Of a DNA stretch of 64,000 nucleotides, positions 1 to 13,739 are shown in pieces (positions within the stretch are counted from its first letter, which is position 1; the number at the start of each line of letters is the position of its first letter). Source of the stretch: Seison nebaliae (taxonomy: Eukaryota; Rotifera; Pararotatoria; Seisonacea; Seisonidae); contig JALJEE010001774.1 of the NCBI GenBank assembly GCA_023231475.1, positions 19,869-83,868 of the forward strand. Direction: 5' to 3'. The notes under the pieces are model-generated. The model did no database searches. It saw only the letters and a program-made list of their open reading frames with translations, and was not told the origin of the DNA. The position numbers and the translations under genes are program-made.

Positions 1-3000
1 CCACATTTCCACTACTCACCCCACAAATACTCTGCCATTTTGTTCATTAACAATAATTAATTCATCTTTTCCTCCTTTCATTTCTACCATTTTCCAGTTG
101 AGAACATTCATCTCATTTCATTTTTCTCCAAATTGTTCCAATCGAACTCACTTCGATAATATATCGTCACTTACGTCATTCTCTCTGGTAATAAAGAATT
201 GTCAGATACTGGAATGAATTGTCGAATCTTTTTTCTTTTATTCCCAAATAAAACCGCAACATTTGATCTATGACGATTGTGTTACTTTTGTAACTTTATA
301 TTATTCATCTGTTTACCAATCTTCTTCTTCTTTTTCTTCTTTTGCAGTTAGTGAAATTATTACGTAAGAAAATAGTAGAAGATCTAAAGTAATATTTTCT
401 CATTTCGGAAGTTTGTTTCAGTTGATGAAACGGTTTTCTGATTTTAAAAAATAAATATTGAAGAAATTTTGATTTGCAGAATATCAGAATTTCATTCAAT
501 CTATAATCGATAAATATTCCGTATTTATTTTCCTTTTCCCAATTTCAATTAAAACGGTAAACGACGTGGTTCTGAGAGGAATCCGATGAAGGATATTCAT
601 GAGAATTCTGCGGGATTTCCAATTTGCCTTAAGGCAAAAACATCTGGAATCATGATTCATTTGATACCGTTACACATGGAAAATAACAATTGTGAAATAG
701 ACGAAAGATCAATTTCTCAATTTTCACACTTCGAACAGATGGATGATCAGTGGGAGAATTGGAAGAATGAATTTATCATAACGAGATAACTAACTACCTA
801 TTCGCATTAGTGACAAGATAAGAAGAAAATTTTCTCTTGAAAAACTTCCGAGGAAGATGGAATGAGAAAGAGAGAAAAGGAGTGCATTTATCAATAAAGC
901 ATGTAGAGGAACAACTGTCGTGTAACGGTAAAAGGAAAGAGAATGAATTGAGGATTGACAATTTGTGCATTGACGAGAGTTGACTCCCAAGTATTTCTTA
1001 TCAGTAAATTTATTTATCAGATCATTGCATCAAAAAATATTGTTGTTGTCATCATCACCATTCCTCCATGCTCATGTCGTTACAGTTGTTGAGTGTGTGG
1101 ATGATGGTCAGACCGTTGGGAATCATTCATTCCCTGTCATAATTAATGTTTATTAGAAAGTTAGACTAAGATAATGGTTCGATAATCGAACGACACATAA
1201 CCAGAAGAATTGCTTCCTTCATTCATTTCTCCAAAGTTCCTTATCTTTCAAGAAGCGAATTCTACTGAACAAATTTATTTCTATTCACATTTCTGTCAAA
1301 ACTCTAAACTGAACTGGAAGATATTAAGTTCGTTTAAGTAACTGTTTTCCTTAACTGTTCAACTCATAATTCTTATGACAAATAACTGTCGATGAGAAAA
1401 ATGAAATAAATTGGGAATGGAGCAATTGTAGTGGACGTTAATCAATTTCTTTTGGAATTTCCACTCTAATTCGGTACAATCATTCTCATCTTCAGACTGG
1501 TAGTACGATTAGGAAGATTTGGAATGAATGTTTACTTTTATTAAGTGGTGCGAAGAAAAACACCGAAAATCTTCTAATTTGATTTTAGAGATACTAATGT
1601 TTTCATTCTGTTACTTTCACTCACACACTCAGTCGTCGGTGCGCAAATGAAGATGTGTGTGAATAGATCCACATTATTCATTTACACATTTTACGTAATC
1701 TCTTTTTTCATGGTCCGATACATTCGATCTACTAATCACATAATTCGATAATGGAACTGTCGGTTATGTGGAAAAGTTTTCCAAATCTAATTTGATTCTT
1801 CTATTTGGACTTCTTTTCTTCCCCCCGAAAAAGAAAATTTCATATTTAATGAAACAGATATCTAATGAATCAATGGATATATTTCAAGTAAATTTTTATT
1901 TTAAGTGAAAATGTTTTTATAATTTTTTTAATTTCATTATTTATCATCTTATTTTTTTACTATCAATATTTCATCCCATGAGATTTGCGAGGAGGAACAT
2001 TCAATATATTCTTGTCAAATGATAAGTAAATAATAATTTGAGATTTTGTTCAAACACTTCACACTCATTTTCGAAGAGTAATTGACGAGAAATTATTCTC
2101 TGCGGCTATATTGCTCAATACTTGAGATTGTCGTTACCATGACAACACTAACAGAAAATTCAGAAGATTTATCCCATTGTTTTCTAATGAAGATTTGATT
2201 GAATCAAATTCGTCAATTTGTTCACTTTAATCGTTTTGTCGTGTAGAACGATTTGGAAATGATTTCTCATAAAATTTTGCTTCTCCAAGAAAAGAAGGAA
2301 TGGTAAATCTTTATAATTTATTCATAATTACTTCCATTCCCCTCACTATCACCAAATTATGGACAATTAAATAACAATTGATGTAATTCTAATTTTATTT
2401 CTATTTGATGATGGAAGACGAACAAGAAATTCTCCGGAAATGTCCTGATTATCGCAATCAATAAATATGTGTACCTCCTCCCCATTTCTTCTCGTCCATT
2501 TCTTTTCAATTATCCTCTCACATATCGAGATTCGTCGAACAATCGGTCATTAATGGGGAGGGGGAGAAGAAAGCATTCATCTCATTCTCACAGCAAGCCA
2601 TCAACATTTGAGTGATGTTTGACCAGTATGAGATTGGAGTCGAATCGAACCATAAAAAGTGATAGTAGATTATAATAATAATGACACCTTGAACACGTTT
2701 CATTTCCCCATTTTTCATAATTATCTCCATTGTCAGGTGTCGGTGATGCAGATGAGAGATGGAGAATAATATACTATTAGGAACAGATGTAGTAAATGTA
2801 TCGAGATTAATTGAAATTCTCCCAAATCATGTGACGGAGGTGGACAGTGGCTATTCTCAACAATTCTGCTCTAAACATTTGAATATTCTTTTATTGTTAA
2901 ATGAGACGTGGCCGATTAAGTGAGTCGAGTGGAAAGAAGGTCACGTTTTTCATAAAGAAGAATGTCTTCATATCGAACACACTCATTCTTTTCCTTCAAA

Positions 3001-5842
3001 GTAATCGACGATTACTTTTACTGTCGAAACTGAATTTTTTCTTCACAATCTGATCTCTCATTCTTCTCATTCTTCTCAAGATTATTTTGATAATATCGAA
3101 ATAATCATATAAATATTTGACACGTATTTCCGACTTTGATTGAGAAGTATGATTTTAAATAAACAAAATCTGATATCGGCTAAGATGAAGGGGGAGGATG
3201 AGAATTTAATGGAAATGAACTTACCAATTTGATGATTAAAGGAATGACTTCCGATTTCTGGTATTGTGTCGAAGTGACAGAAGATATTTTATCGAAATAT
3301 TTTATCGAAATATCTACTTGTTATTTTCATGTGTTTGAAGTGCGCTGAAAATATTCCAAATTAAAATACGATAGAAATTCCTTTCATTCACATCACATTT
3401 CTCACATCGATTAATCGATAAAATTTTAATATTCATAATTCTCGATCTTTTAAGGAATTCCTATTAAATTGAATTTTAAAGGAAAATATAGTTTCTACTT
3501 ATTTCTTCATTTTCTTTTCAAGTAGAACGTTTTCTTTCTGATCGTCGATTGAATATGACTAAATGAAGAAAAAAGTGGTCGAATAAGTAACCATCATTCT
3601 GAACGATAACGAACATTCTTAATTGTTTTCGTGATTTATGTCAAACGACGAAAAGAATTTATTTCATTGTATTGGGAGTTACATGGGAAAATTGGAAGAC
3701 ATTCACTTTCTTGAAAGAAAGTTGAGGACGTGCAATTTCTAATGGAACATGTTTCCAATTATTCCAATATTTCTCCTCAATTTTTCTGTTATATGATCAT
3801 TCTTTCCATTGACGACAATCGAATTTTCCTTAATAATATTTATCTAATTCATTTACAATTCTCGGCGAACGTCGGATATTTTTACAAATGTCATTGAAGT
3901 GATTTATTTTTAGGAAATTTAGTTGAAACTAAATTTATTATTAGTTCGTCAACTAGGAATTGTTTACGAATTTGTTTGTTTGTTTGGATTGATAATGAAA
4001 ATTGAATATGTGGAACGTACGGAAATTCATTAACATCAGACGAATTTTCTGCAGCGAATGAGGAAGAAGAAGAAGTTGAGTGTAAATAGTTTTGACCTTT
4101 CATAATTAAAGTGTTAATTGAAGGAGACATAGAGCTCTAATCGGTACATCGTGAATGTATGTTGTTAGAAGTTATGATACGTCCGATCTCAGATTTCTTC
4201 ATCATCATCATCTTCTTCATTTCGATGCGGTAGAAGAAATTGAGATGTTTTCACCTTCATTTCCTCCATCATTTCACTTCCATCATATACCACACGAGAT
4301 GATTTTAGGAGAAATGTTTAGAAAGACTTCCTATTGTGAGTTAGTTAATGAAATGAATGAAGGATGGAAATGGAGGAGATATTGGTGAAGATGAGTGATA
4401 TAATCCATAATGGATGAAGTTATGAATAATAATTGATATTTGACAACTATTTGATCACTCACAAATTCCTTTTCACTTCCTTATCCATCGACGATTTGTT
4501 ATTCTTTCTCATACGTTTCCCCTTTCAACAGTCAGAGATTTAGTCATTCCGTCTCTCCAAATCCCACCAATCTCAATTTGCTTTATGGAGGAAGGAGATT
4601 GTTACAATGAGTCGATGTTTGTCCGTTTCCAAAATGTGAAGGTGTTGACGGAGGAGTCAATGAACTCTACCACATCACCAATCTTGATAAGATGATTGGT
4701 AAGATCATGTCGATCGATTATATAATCGTCGTTATTTATCTATTTTTTTATCTACGTCCATATAATTTTCATTTCTTTCATTTGATGAGATAGAAGATGG
4801 TTTGAGAACAATTAATATCGAACCACACTATCGACAAACAATACATCGACTGATTGCTGTGAGATGGAAAGCGGAAATTAGTAACAATCATGAGAGTTCA
4901 ATCTCTTCATTAGTTATTGGCATTAGTAGTATGATGATAGAGAGAGTAGAGAATAGATACACAAGATGATCTTAGCCTAGTCATAAGTCGTCGATAAATA
5001 TTCGAATTGAATTAACTGATTATTTGAGAGGGGGAGTGAATAAATCGAATCATTCCCATCATGTCAATGAAGATGACGATAACAACTCCTTCTCAAAGTC
5101 AATAATAAGAATTTCATAAATTGATGATCTTTTCATCATTATCTTATAAATGTTTAATTGTCATATTGGTAGAGACGATATACCATTTATGTTGTTTACT
5201 TATATGCCAATTGAAGTTGGAAGATGAAACGATCGAACGATTGACCTGATTCATCCATTTTTTTCTATTGCCTCATATCTTCACTGGTTACAATGAAATT
5301 ATTAGTTGTATTGCGATCATGGCGTGTAGACAAGTGGTAGACGAGGAGTTACTTTGTTCGATTACTTTTTCTTCTTCTTCTTCTTCCATTGCGTTCGTCC
5401 TTAACTCACTCGTCAATCGTTCATTGCATGATACATTTTATTCTCACAAAACATTAATACTCTAATTTTAGAAATGAGCTTATGAGAATCGAAGGAGACT
5501 AACTCTAGCGCAAGAACACAATTGAGTTTTGTGAAGAAGAAGAAGAAGAATGGAGTGTTTCTCTAACAATTCAACGAAGAAATTTCTCCTTCTTATCTTC
5601 TTTAGTTTGTTCATCTAATCTCGTTGATCATGTGCGATAAATGAAAACGAATCAATTTAACTTTCTCTTCCTCTTAATTCGAGAAGTAGAGAAAGGTTCT
5701 CGGAGCAAATTGAATTTAATAGTTGCATGAATTAATAGTGATCATCAATGATGATGTGTATGAGGGAGAAATCAAAAAAAAAAGAAACATTTTCTTCACA
5801 AAATTTATTATAATTCAATAATTGATTTTTTCCCATATTAAA
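1..5842. other. 5.8 kb stretch without a recognisable gene
   Basis: Short open frames occur on both strands, but none shows a domain, a hydrophobic segment with context, or a chain of frames joined by GTT..AG introns. Visible features are A+T-rich sequence, trinucleotide runs (TTC near 5369-5386, GAA near 5532-5550) and a short direct repeat near 3289-3315. It may hold regulatory DNA or the 5' untranslated region and large first intron of the UNC-5-like gene. I see no tRNA, rRNA or transposon signature. Confidence 0.6.
5532..5550 (+). repeat. GAA trinucleotide run
   Basis: Short perfect (GAA)n microsatellite in non-coding DNA. A (TTC)n run lies about 150 bases upstream, so the two are complementary and could pair. 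Confidence 0.8.
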
Positions 5843-8800
5843 ATGAGTGTGATTATTCTAATCGTTCTTCATGGCCTCTTCAAGTTCAATATGTGGATTA
5901 TCATGTTGTTATGTAATGATCATGCATTTGTTAAGTGCACTTTTCTTTCTCTCAATGAACGATCAGGTTTGAGTATGATGACGACGATGCTTCAAGTGGT
6001 TAATAAGTAAAAAAATCATTTCCTTCTTCTCCCTAGTCATATTGAAAGTATTATTATAGAAGTTTTATTCTCTTTAGCATTCCTCCTTTTTTTCCATCAA
6101 TGATTTCATTCAATCTTTCCATCAAAACCATCATTTCGATGACATTATGATGAACAGGTTAAAGAATAATCAAGAACATTAAACTTTCTTATATTCCTAT
6201 CAAATTCCATTTCCAATGAACTATTCTATTCTATTCCATTCCATTCTTCTTTCTTCTACTTCTTCTTCTTCTTCTATGACAAGAAGAAACTGATGTAATT
6301 TTGTCGATCGAACTACCAGATCGATTATTTCCCTAATGATATGAACTGAACGTCTCTGTGTATTTGGCATAAAACTGGAACTGATTTAAATTTCATAAAC
6401 TTTTCATATTTTATGTCATTCCTTCACTTTCTTAAATGTTTATCACTTATTTATTTCTTCAATAATTCGTCGAATAATAAACGTCATTTATTTTTCATTT
6501 TTCATTTTCTCATAGAAATTTTCTTCTTTTTCCACGAAATTTAATGCTGCATTCGACTCAATAGAAGATTTGTGCAGATTTTATTTCAAATGAAACGAGT
6601 CAAATACAAGTTTGAAAGTGAAGAAAAAAAATCGTCAAAATCGATAAAGAATAAACCGATACCGAAAATGACGAAATCGAATTCGTTTGACGAAGTTATG
6701 AATGAATCGTTCGATATAATTCCATCAAATAAATTCATTGATGGTGCTGCAGAACGATCGATATTCGATGAGAACGAAGAAAATGAATCATTTAAATTCT
6801 TCCCTTTAGATCAACAGATCATGAGATTGACTTGGAATGTGATGGATAGTAAAAATGAAATGGTTCATTGTAACGGGAAATTAATGAAAGATGTTGAAAT
6901 TAAAACATATCTCAACGCCAATCAATACGGACAATCGAGTGGAGAAGAGAAGAAGAATATCGAAGTAAAATTAGTTCGGAATGAATTGATCGATTTTTAT
7001 CGATTCGCTCCAAAAGAAACTTTCGATTGCAATTTGACATATGACACTGGACATATCAATAACCATAAATCAATTTCCACTGCAATTCTTCTTCCTTATA
7101 TGGAAGAGAAATTCATCTGGGAACCGTTGGATGTTAGTAAACCGTCAGGTGAAATGATTGAATTACGTTGTACGGCACCAGCGGCATCACCACCAGCGAA
7201 AATTTTCTGGGTGAAAAATGGAAAATTGATCATGTTAAGAAATACGATAATTGATAAAGAATTAGAAGAATTTTTAAGTGAACATCAAATTGATAAAATG
7301 GAAGATAATTCGAGATATTTGATGATGAATGATAATTCGTTAGTGATTCATGAAAGTAACATAAAAGAAGATGATGGCGAATATATTTGTATCGCTCACA
7401 ATTTGGCTCATACTCGAATGGCGAATGCGGCGAAAGTGAAAATATTCGAACCAAAAGGTTGGTCGTCATGGACATCGTGGTCGGAGAGTTGTCTGTTGAA
7501 GAAACAAATTGATAAATTAGCGATGGAATATCAAATTGATGGTAAGATATCGAACAATTTCATTAAATCTGATTATCCGTCATCATTGAATGAATTTTGT
7601 GAGGAATCGTATCACTTCAAATTCAGGAAATGTCAAGATAAGTCCTTCAAATCTGGAATAGTTTTATGTGATGGTGGATTGGCAAATTCAACAGAACTCC
7701 AACCATGTTGTACAATTTGGTCAGAATGGGAGAAGAATTTCATGAGAAATGATGAAGATTATGTACCGTCAAAGATTTTTTTGAATGATCATTTAAATTT
7801 CCATAAGAGAAAAAAGAAAGAGATTCGTTATCGAAGTTGTGGAAATTCGAAATTGGAAAGTGAAGTTTTCGAGAGGAAATTGGAAATTTTAGTAAACGAA
7901 TTTTCTTGTCCGAGAGAGGAAGTGAGAGAATGTGACAAATTTAATTATTGTGAGAAAGTTCTGTCGAACAGCGATTATGAGAATGAATCGAAATATCTCA
8001 ATATGTTGAATAATGGAAAATTGGATAGTTTCAATGGAAATAATAAAATTAATGACGGTCAATATTTGGGTGATTATAATGTGGAGTATGGACGGGAGAA
8101 ATTATCAGATTATGTATTTGATGGAAATGATTATGGAAATGAAGGTGAACGAATTATTGAGAAGGATTTCATTTATAACGATGATTCGTCATTCATTATC
8201 GATGATTCTTCATCATCATCATCACCGTCGAATGGATTGTTGGAGGAGAAAGTGAAAATAAATTATAATTTATTAGAAAATTTTAAAAATTTAAAAAATT
8301 CTAAAATTGCCATTATTTCCAGTGTCAGTTCCATTAGTATTATTCTGCTAATATTAATCGTTCTATTGATGTTATTCATTCGGAAGCGATGGCAGAAGAA
8401 GAGGAAACAAAATCTTGCATTCCGCAACGAATGGAAGCAACAACAATTGCAACAACAACAACAGATGAGACAGGATCATAATTCTAATCAATATCAACAT
8501 CATAATTTAGAGTTTGGAAATAATATGTATTCACATTATAATTCGTCGAATAATGAAACATATACGATGAATAAAAATACGAATGGAAGTAATGTGGAGA
8601 GGAAGAAAGGAGGAATGTATGGTTATGTCAATCCGTTAGATTATAATCAATTAAGTCGATCACCAGGATTCTTTTCATTCTTAACCAAATCGAAAAGATT
8701 AATGAAAAATAAAGATAATGAAGAAGAAGAAATTATTTTGAATTCCACATCTAATCAACGTTATGATGGTGAGTGTAATGGAAATAATAAACAGTTTATC

Positions 8801-9940
8801 GATTATCCATCTTATGAGGAACATAAAAAATTCGAATCTTATCCATTCACTCAACACAACAATTTATTGACAAATATTGATAATTATATCAATAATTCTT
8901 CAGATATCTGTCCACAACACACCTACCAACACCATCACCATCATCAACAACAACAACAACAACAACATCATTTAATTCACCATCAACATCAACCACAACA
9001 ACAACAACATCAACCGAATTTCAATGATAATATTCATCATCATTATCATTGTAGTAATGACGGTTCGATGACGGATGGCAATCTTCAATTGTACGATCAA
9101 AATAATAATAAATTGGATTCCAATCAAGTGATGATGTTGACCGATCCACAAATTATTCAAAAAAATAATAATTCCATTGCATCATCTGATCGTTCCACCA
9201 ATTTCTCCAATAACAATAAAACAGAATCGATTATACTATCAGGAAACAAAAGTGAAGATATTTCCCCATCATCTACTTCACCTCAACAATGTTCCAGTCA
9301 AATGAAACCAGAATATTTCATACGTATGTTGTCGAATGGCAATGATAGTATTTATCATCAATGTATTAATATTAATGATTATTATAGTAATTCAAATGTT
9401 CGTCATTGTAACGAGAATCAAGTGAAAAATGATTCCGCAAGATTAACATCAACTCGAAGTGTTGCCACCACGAAAGATGACGATGGAAATAATAAGAGAA
9501 GGAAGAAAAGATCTTCCAGGAAACGAGTTAAACCGTTGAGACAAGATAACGATTCGATGACGTATGAAACGGCATCGATCACAATGTTGAATTCTTCCGA
9601 ACTACAACAATACCAAACCACCAAACAACCAGTTGCACAGTCATTATATTTAGACGGGATTATTCTACCTCATGAAATGAATAATCCACATCATAACAAC
9701 GATACTGAAATTGAGAATAAACTCGATACGAGAGATAGTTGTTTCTTCGATCAAACAAACACCATTCAGGATTATACATCCTCCTCCGCCAGTAATAACA
9801 CTCATGAAGATAAAATATCACCAAATAATCATCCGGCATCGAATCGAAAAGGAATGAGTATGAACATTAAACGATTCGAACGAACAAATTCTATTTCAGT
9901 AGAAAACGATCCAATATATCAAAGTATTAAGACACAATGA
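5843..9940 (+). CDS. unc-5: UNC-5-like netrin receptor, Ig/TSP1 ectodomain with an unrelated cytoplasmic tail
   Basis: Predicted type I receptor, about 1149 residues. The large exon is 6578-9940; a signal-peptide exon at 5843-5929 (hydrophobic, starts MSVIILIVLHGLF) joins in phase through a GTT..AG intron and is my inference. Seen: a degenerate first Ig region with the UNC5 'CNG' pattern, a good C2-type Ig domain at about 7130-7450 (WVKNG, DDGEYICIAHN), TSP1 starting GWSSWTSWSESC near 7457, a second degenerate TSP1 near 7705-7965, and a membrane segment at about 8300-8380 followed by basic residues. The Ig2-to-TSP1 transition closely matches UNC5 receptors, which bind netrin in axon guidance. 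The cytoplasmic tail of about 520 residues is rich in N, Q, H and S and has no ZU5, UPA or death domain that I can recognise; it ends in a possible phosphotyrosine motif, PIYQSI. Family assignment of the ectodomain is firm; signalling role is uncertain. Confidence 0.75.
8931..9030 (+). repeat. His/Gln codon repeat (CAx)n in the receptor tail
   Basis: Imperfect CAT/CAC/CAA run encoding alternating poly-His and poly-Gln tracts inside the UNC-5-like cytoplasmic tail. Likely length-polymorphic. A shorter CAA run sits just after the membrane segment near 8436-8466. Confidence 0.8.
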
Positions 9941-10489
9941 TTTCTTCTTTGTTTCTTTTCCAAATATCTACTACCTCCATATCTATATTCTTTATCAATA
10001 AATTTTTTTCTTTTACATTTTTTCTAATCAAATTTTTCCTGCTCGCTATTTTTAAAATATCGAAAAGTCAGTAAATTATTTCGAAAAATTTTTACCTCCC
10101 TCATCGAGAATCGAAACTGAGTTATCATTGTGAGAGGACAAAATTCTCTCCCCTAAGCTACATGATACAATGTCATCTTTGCTATTATTATAATTCTATT
10201 GGCTTTAATATTCGTAAGAATTAATTGAAACCGGAAATAAGTAGGAAATATAGAAATAGAAAAAGAATATTGAGATGAAAATAAAATTGAAAAATGAGAA
10301 AGTTAAAGGAAATTCCATCCAATTATTATGAATTATTTGGAATTATTTGAGGAAACAACAAAATTTGGAAATCGAATTAAGAAAATTCGAATTTGCATAT
10401 AATATACATTCCATATAAAATGAGGAATGGTTGATAGATATTCCAATTTCACCTTTTAAATTCAATTTTAATTTCCGATCGAATATATC
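9941..10489. other. Intergenic gap with poly(A) signal
   Basis: Non-coding spacer between two same-strand membrane-protein genes. An AATAAA at 9997-10002, about 57 bases after the upstream stop codon, is the likely polyadenylation signal of the UNC-5-like gene. No promoter motif could be picked out. Confidence 0.55.
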
Positions 10490-12539
10490 ATGAATTACTG
10501 TTTAGTTCCGACATTTATATTACTTCTTTCTACTGTCTGCATGGATACTTCACATCATGTTCGTGAGAATGACATTAAAAACGTTCTAACTTTACACCAT
10601 TTCAAAGTGACTCATGCACCGAAAATTTCTAAAAGTTTATTCCTTTCTACAATTACCAGTTGTTCACTCTCCTCGTCAATTAGTTCAATTTGAGAATGAT
10701 GACGGTGAGAAGTTTGTTGAAGAAGAAAAGAAAATGGGGAAATCAAAATCCGAAGATACTATTCAAATGATCACGAAAGAGGAGGGACCCCAAGAATTGG
10801 TTCTGATGAAGAGACGTGTCAAAAAAGGTTACCATCGACCACAAGAAAGACAGCGACATAGACATCGTTATGAAAACGAAAGAAATCATCGAACACATAA
10901 AAGTCATCGGCGACCAACTTCTTCCAGTTTGTTTCCGATTTTTTAGACATTTTAACAAAAGAAATTTGTAGGAAGAAAACAAAAACTTTCAGAATTCGAC
11001 GATGATGAACTGATGGTTTTGAGAGGTGAAGCAAATCGAAGATTTGAACAACACCGTCATCGAAATTATCAGCATAAGAATCGATATAATAATAAATATG
11101 AAGAGAGAGGTGATGGAAATAATAAAAGTAAAAATAAATTTATAATAATTGGAGTGAGTCTTGTTGGAGTTGTGATTGTGATCATAATTCTCGCATTGTT
11201 CGTCATCAAATATCGTTTGAAGAATCAATCGAGATATTCTTATGCCAACAATAATACCAGTGCCAACAACAATAGTAACAATGTGAATAATAATGCGAAT
11301 GAATTTACACAATTAATAGCGCCAATTCCTGATATTATGAAATCGGGTAACGAATTAGATGACACATCAAAAAGACCAACACGACCGAAACATAAGAGTA
11401 AATTCAATAAGAAGTCGCTTGGTAAATTGTGTTGTTGTTGTGCTAATCATCGAAGTCGATCACGATCAAAGAATAAACAACGAGAATATTTGTTGACGGA
11501 TAGTAATCGAATTAATATGGACACGTCTGTTGGTCATGAAGGATTGTCTTCTCCGTTTACGATGGATACTCAAAACACGACTACAAATAATTCTGAAGAA
11601 TTAATTAGTGGAACAGCTTATAAGAACGAACAACATTTCTTGAGTAAAATGATTGATAAATATAATCATTTGGATAATACGATGAATGAATTAATAGAAA
11701 ATCAAATAATTCGTCATCCGAATGATGTAGAAGTGATGCACAATTTCTCTCAGAATGCTGATGCAGCTTTATCATGCAAGAATGAAGTGAAAGAAGTTTG
11801 TAAGATGAAACGAAAGACAAATAGTGACAAATTGGAAAGTTATCGAAAGAAAACTTTAAAAATAAAGAATGATTTAAATGCGATGTATGACCAATTGAAT
11901 ATTACACGATCTTCTAATGAATCCAGTCGGAGTATCTTGTCAGTCGATGATGTTATGTTACTCCTATCTGTTCCGTTAGAAGAATATAGTGAGAAATTGA
12001 AAAGATTATCTCAATCGGCTTGTTCACATTCCACCGGTACCAATACTATCTTATCTTCCAATTGTCTCGAAGAAAATAAATGTGAATCGGAAACATTCGT
12101 TTGGGATAACATCAAATCTCATCCCGACTCTTCCGTTTATGAAGCATTCATTAATGATATAACTGAAGATAGCGAATGTTCGATTGATGATGCTACTTGT
12201 AGCGAGAACACTTATAGTCTTTCAACTAATCAGAATTCATTCTTTACCAATACTCTCAGTGATTCCACCATTAAAGATGATTTTAAGTTAGTGAGACCGT
12301 TGGGTGAAGAAAGTTGGAATTTCGACAACGACAATAAAGATTCCAGTAGTTTATTTCAGGATGATATCGATAATCTACCGTTTGATGTGAGAGCATCCAG
12401 TGACGATATTGGATTACAAGTTAATGGAGATCTAATTGGGGAACGACCACCATCAACTACTTTCCAACACAACTCACGTAATAACCCAGACATCGTTTGT
12501 GAATATATTGACAATGGAATTCAAACTGATCAAGAATAA
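10490..12539 (+). CDS. Unrecognised type I single-pass membrane protein
   Basis: Exons 10490-10634, 10684-10926 and 10993-12539 give 644 residues. The N-terminus is a clear signal peptide (MNYCLVPTFILLLSTV), followed by a short, strongly basic, His/Arg-rich ectodomain of roughly 150 residues without paired cysteines, a membrane segment at about residues 178-202 (nt 11140-11215), then a 440-residue cytoplasmic tail. The tail has a CCCC cluster near 11432 that could be palmitoylated, an Arg/Ser stretch, and long acidic, Ser/Asn-rich disordered sequence. Both introns begin GTT, are 49 and 66 nt, and keep frame. I do not recognise the family. Its position beside an UNC-5-like receptor with a similarly disordered tail suggests, but does not prove, related evolution or function. 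Confidence 0.6.
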
Positions 12540-13739
12540 TTCAATAATGATAAATATGAAGTAAATCTAACCGTAGAATATTTCAAAGTTCATTTTCCAA
12601 TAACAAAGAATGAATTATTAAAAAATAAACTATAAAGCTTATCCTCCTCTCATTCTCTTAATCTCATCAAAGATTCTTTTATTTTATTCGAATTTCTTGT
12701 TGTTTACATTTTTTTAATAAATTTCAAAAACTAGAACTGTTCATCCAAGGAATGTATAAGAATTCATCCCCAGTACTGGTGGTTCTTCTGGTACTTCTTA
12801 AATTACTTGCTTGAACAATAATTTTGTTGTATTTCCTTTGATCTTGTCGTTTTCGTAAATGAGTTTAATGATTTAAAGGATTCAAAGACAGAGAGAATCT
12901 TTCTCTCAAACGAATACCTAAAAATTTCTAGTTCACAATTCCATGAACCTGTAACCGAATCTGATAATTGTGCGTCTATTGGTGGGACATTCTTCCAATG
13001 AGTGTTCGATGTTTCGACTAGAACGTTAACATATTTTATTTAAATTTGGTAAAAAATCACGAACAATTTTTTGTTTCAACCTTCTAAACATTTAGATGCA
13101 AATTTCTTTTATTAAAATTAAAGATGTTTCTTTTCGAATAAATTTTATATTTTAAATAAAGAAAATTTATTTCTTCACATGATTTCCCGAAACTGTTTCC
13201 CCTTTAATGAATGCCTCTTTGTTTTATCGAATAAGGAAAAGAGTTGTTGGTTATCTTTGAAGTATCAGTAAGAAGGAAATTAAGTGTCTAAACAAATTTA
13301 TCAGATCATGAATGTCAATGGTCAAAATGGAATGCATAAATTACCATTACCAATGAGATAAGGAACCGAAGGCAAAGGTCGAAAACGATCGATAAGTTTG
13401 GTTAGTTGACTAGTTCGACTGACCGTCAATTCACTCAATTTATTTTCGATAAGAGAATATTCTACAAATACGTTTCCTTTCTTTACAAACAGGATTAGTT
13501 AAAGGAACATCTCCCCATCTCATGTATTCAATTCTCTACCTCATATTCATTCTTGTCAAAGTTTATTAAATTTTATTCATATTTCAAATTCTAATTCAAC
13601 GACAATTAGATAAGTGTTATACAAACCATCAATTTCTATAAACATGAAGGACAGATCGAACAGAAACTTCACGAGTTACCGAAAGAAAAACGTCAGAATT
13701 TCACATTTCTCACAATTTGAATTCTCATTTTTATTCTAG
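12540..13739. other. 1.2 kb spacer upstream of the visible papilin exons
   Basis: Expected to contain the 5' papilin exons (signal peptide, first TSP1, cysteine-rich region), but I could find no CG-rich TSP1 motif or cysteine-dense frame here. The first convincing papilin exon begins at 13740, after a TTCTAG acceptor. An ATG at about 13644 opens a short frame but does not reach exon 13740 in phase. Confidence 0.5.

Noticed and set aside
3891-5465. Short open frames (60-80 codons) in the left 5.8 kb
   Set aside because: No domain, signal peptide, splice-linked neighbour or codon bias; frequency is what A+T-rich non-coding DNA gives.
10635-10659. A 25-nt intron in the orphan membrane-protein gene
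   Set aside because: It keeps frame, but an equally in-frame 49-nt intron (10635-10683) with the same donor and a better pyrimidine tract fits the local size range.
10563-10659. A GTGAGA-donor intron in the same gene
   Set aside because: In frame and consensus-like for most animals, but the GTT donor rule seen across the window favours the 49-nt alternative. Not excluded without RNA data.
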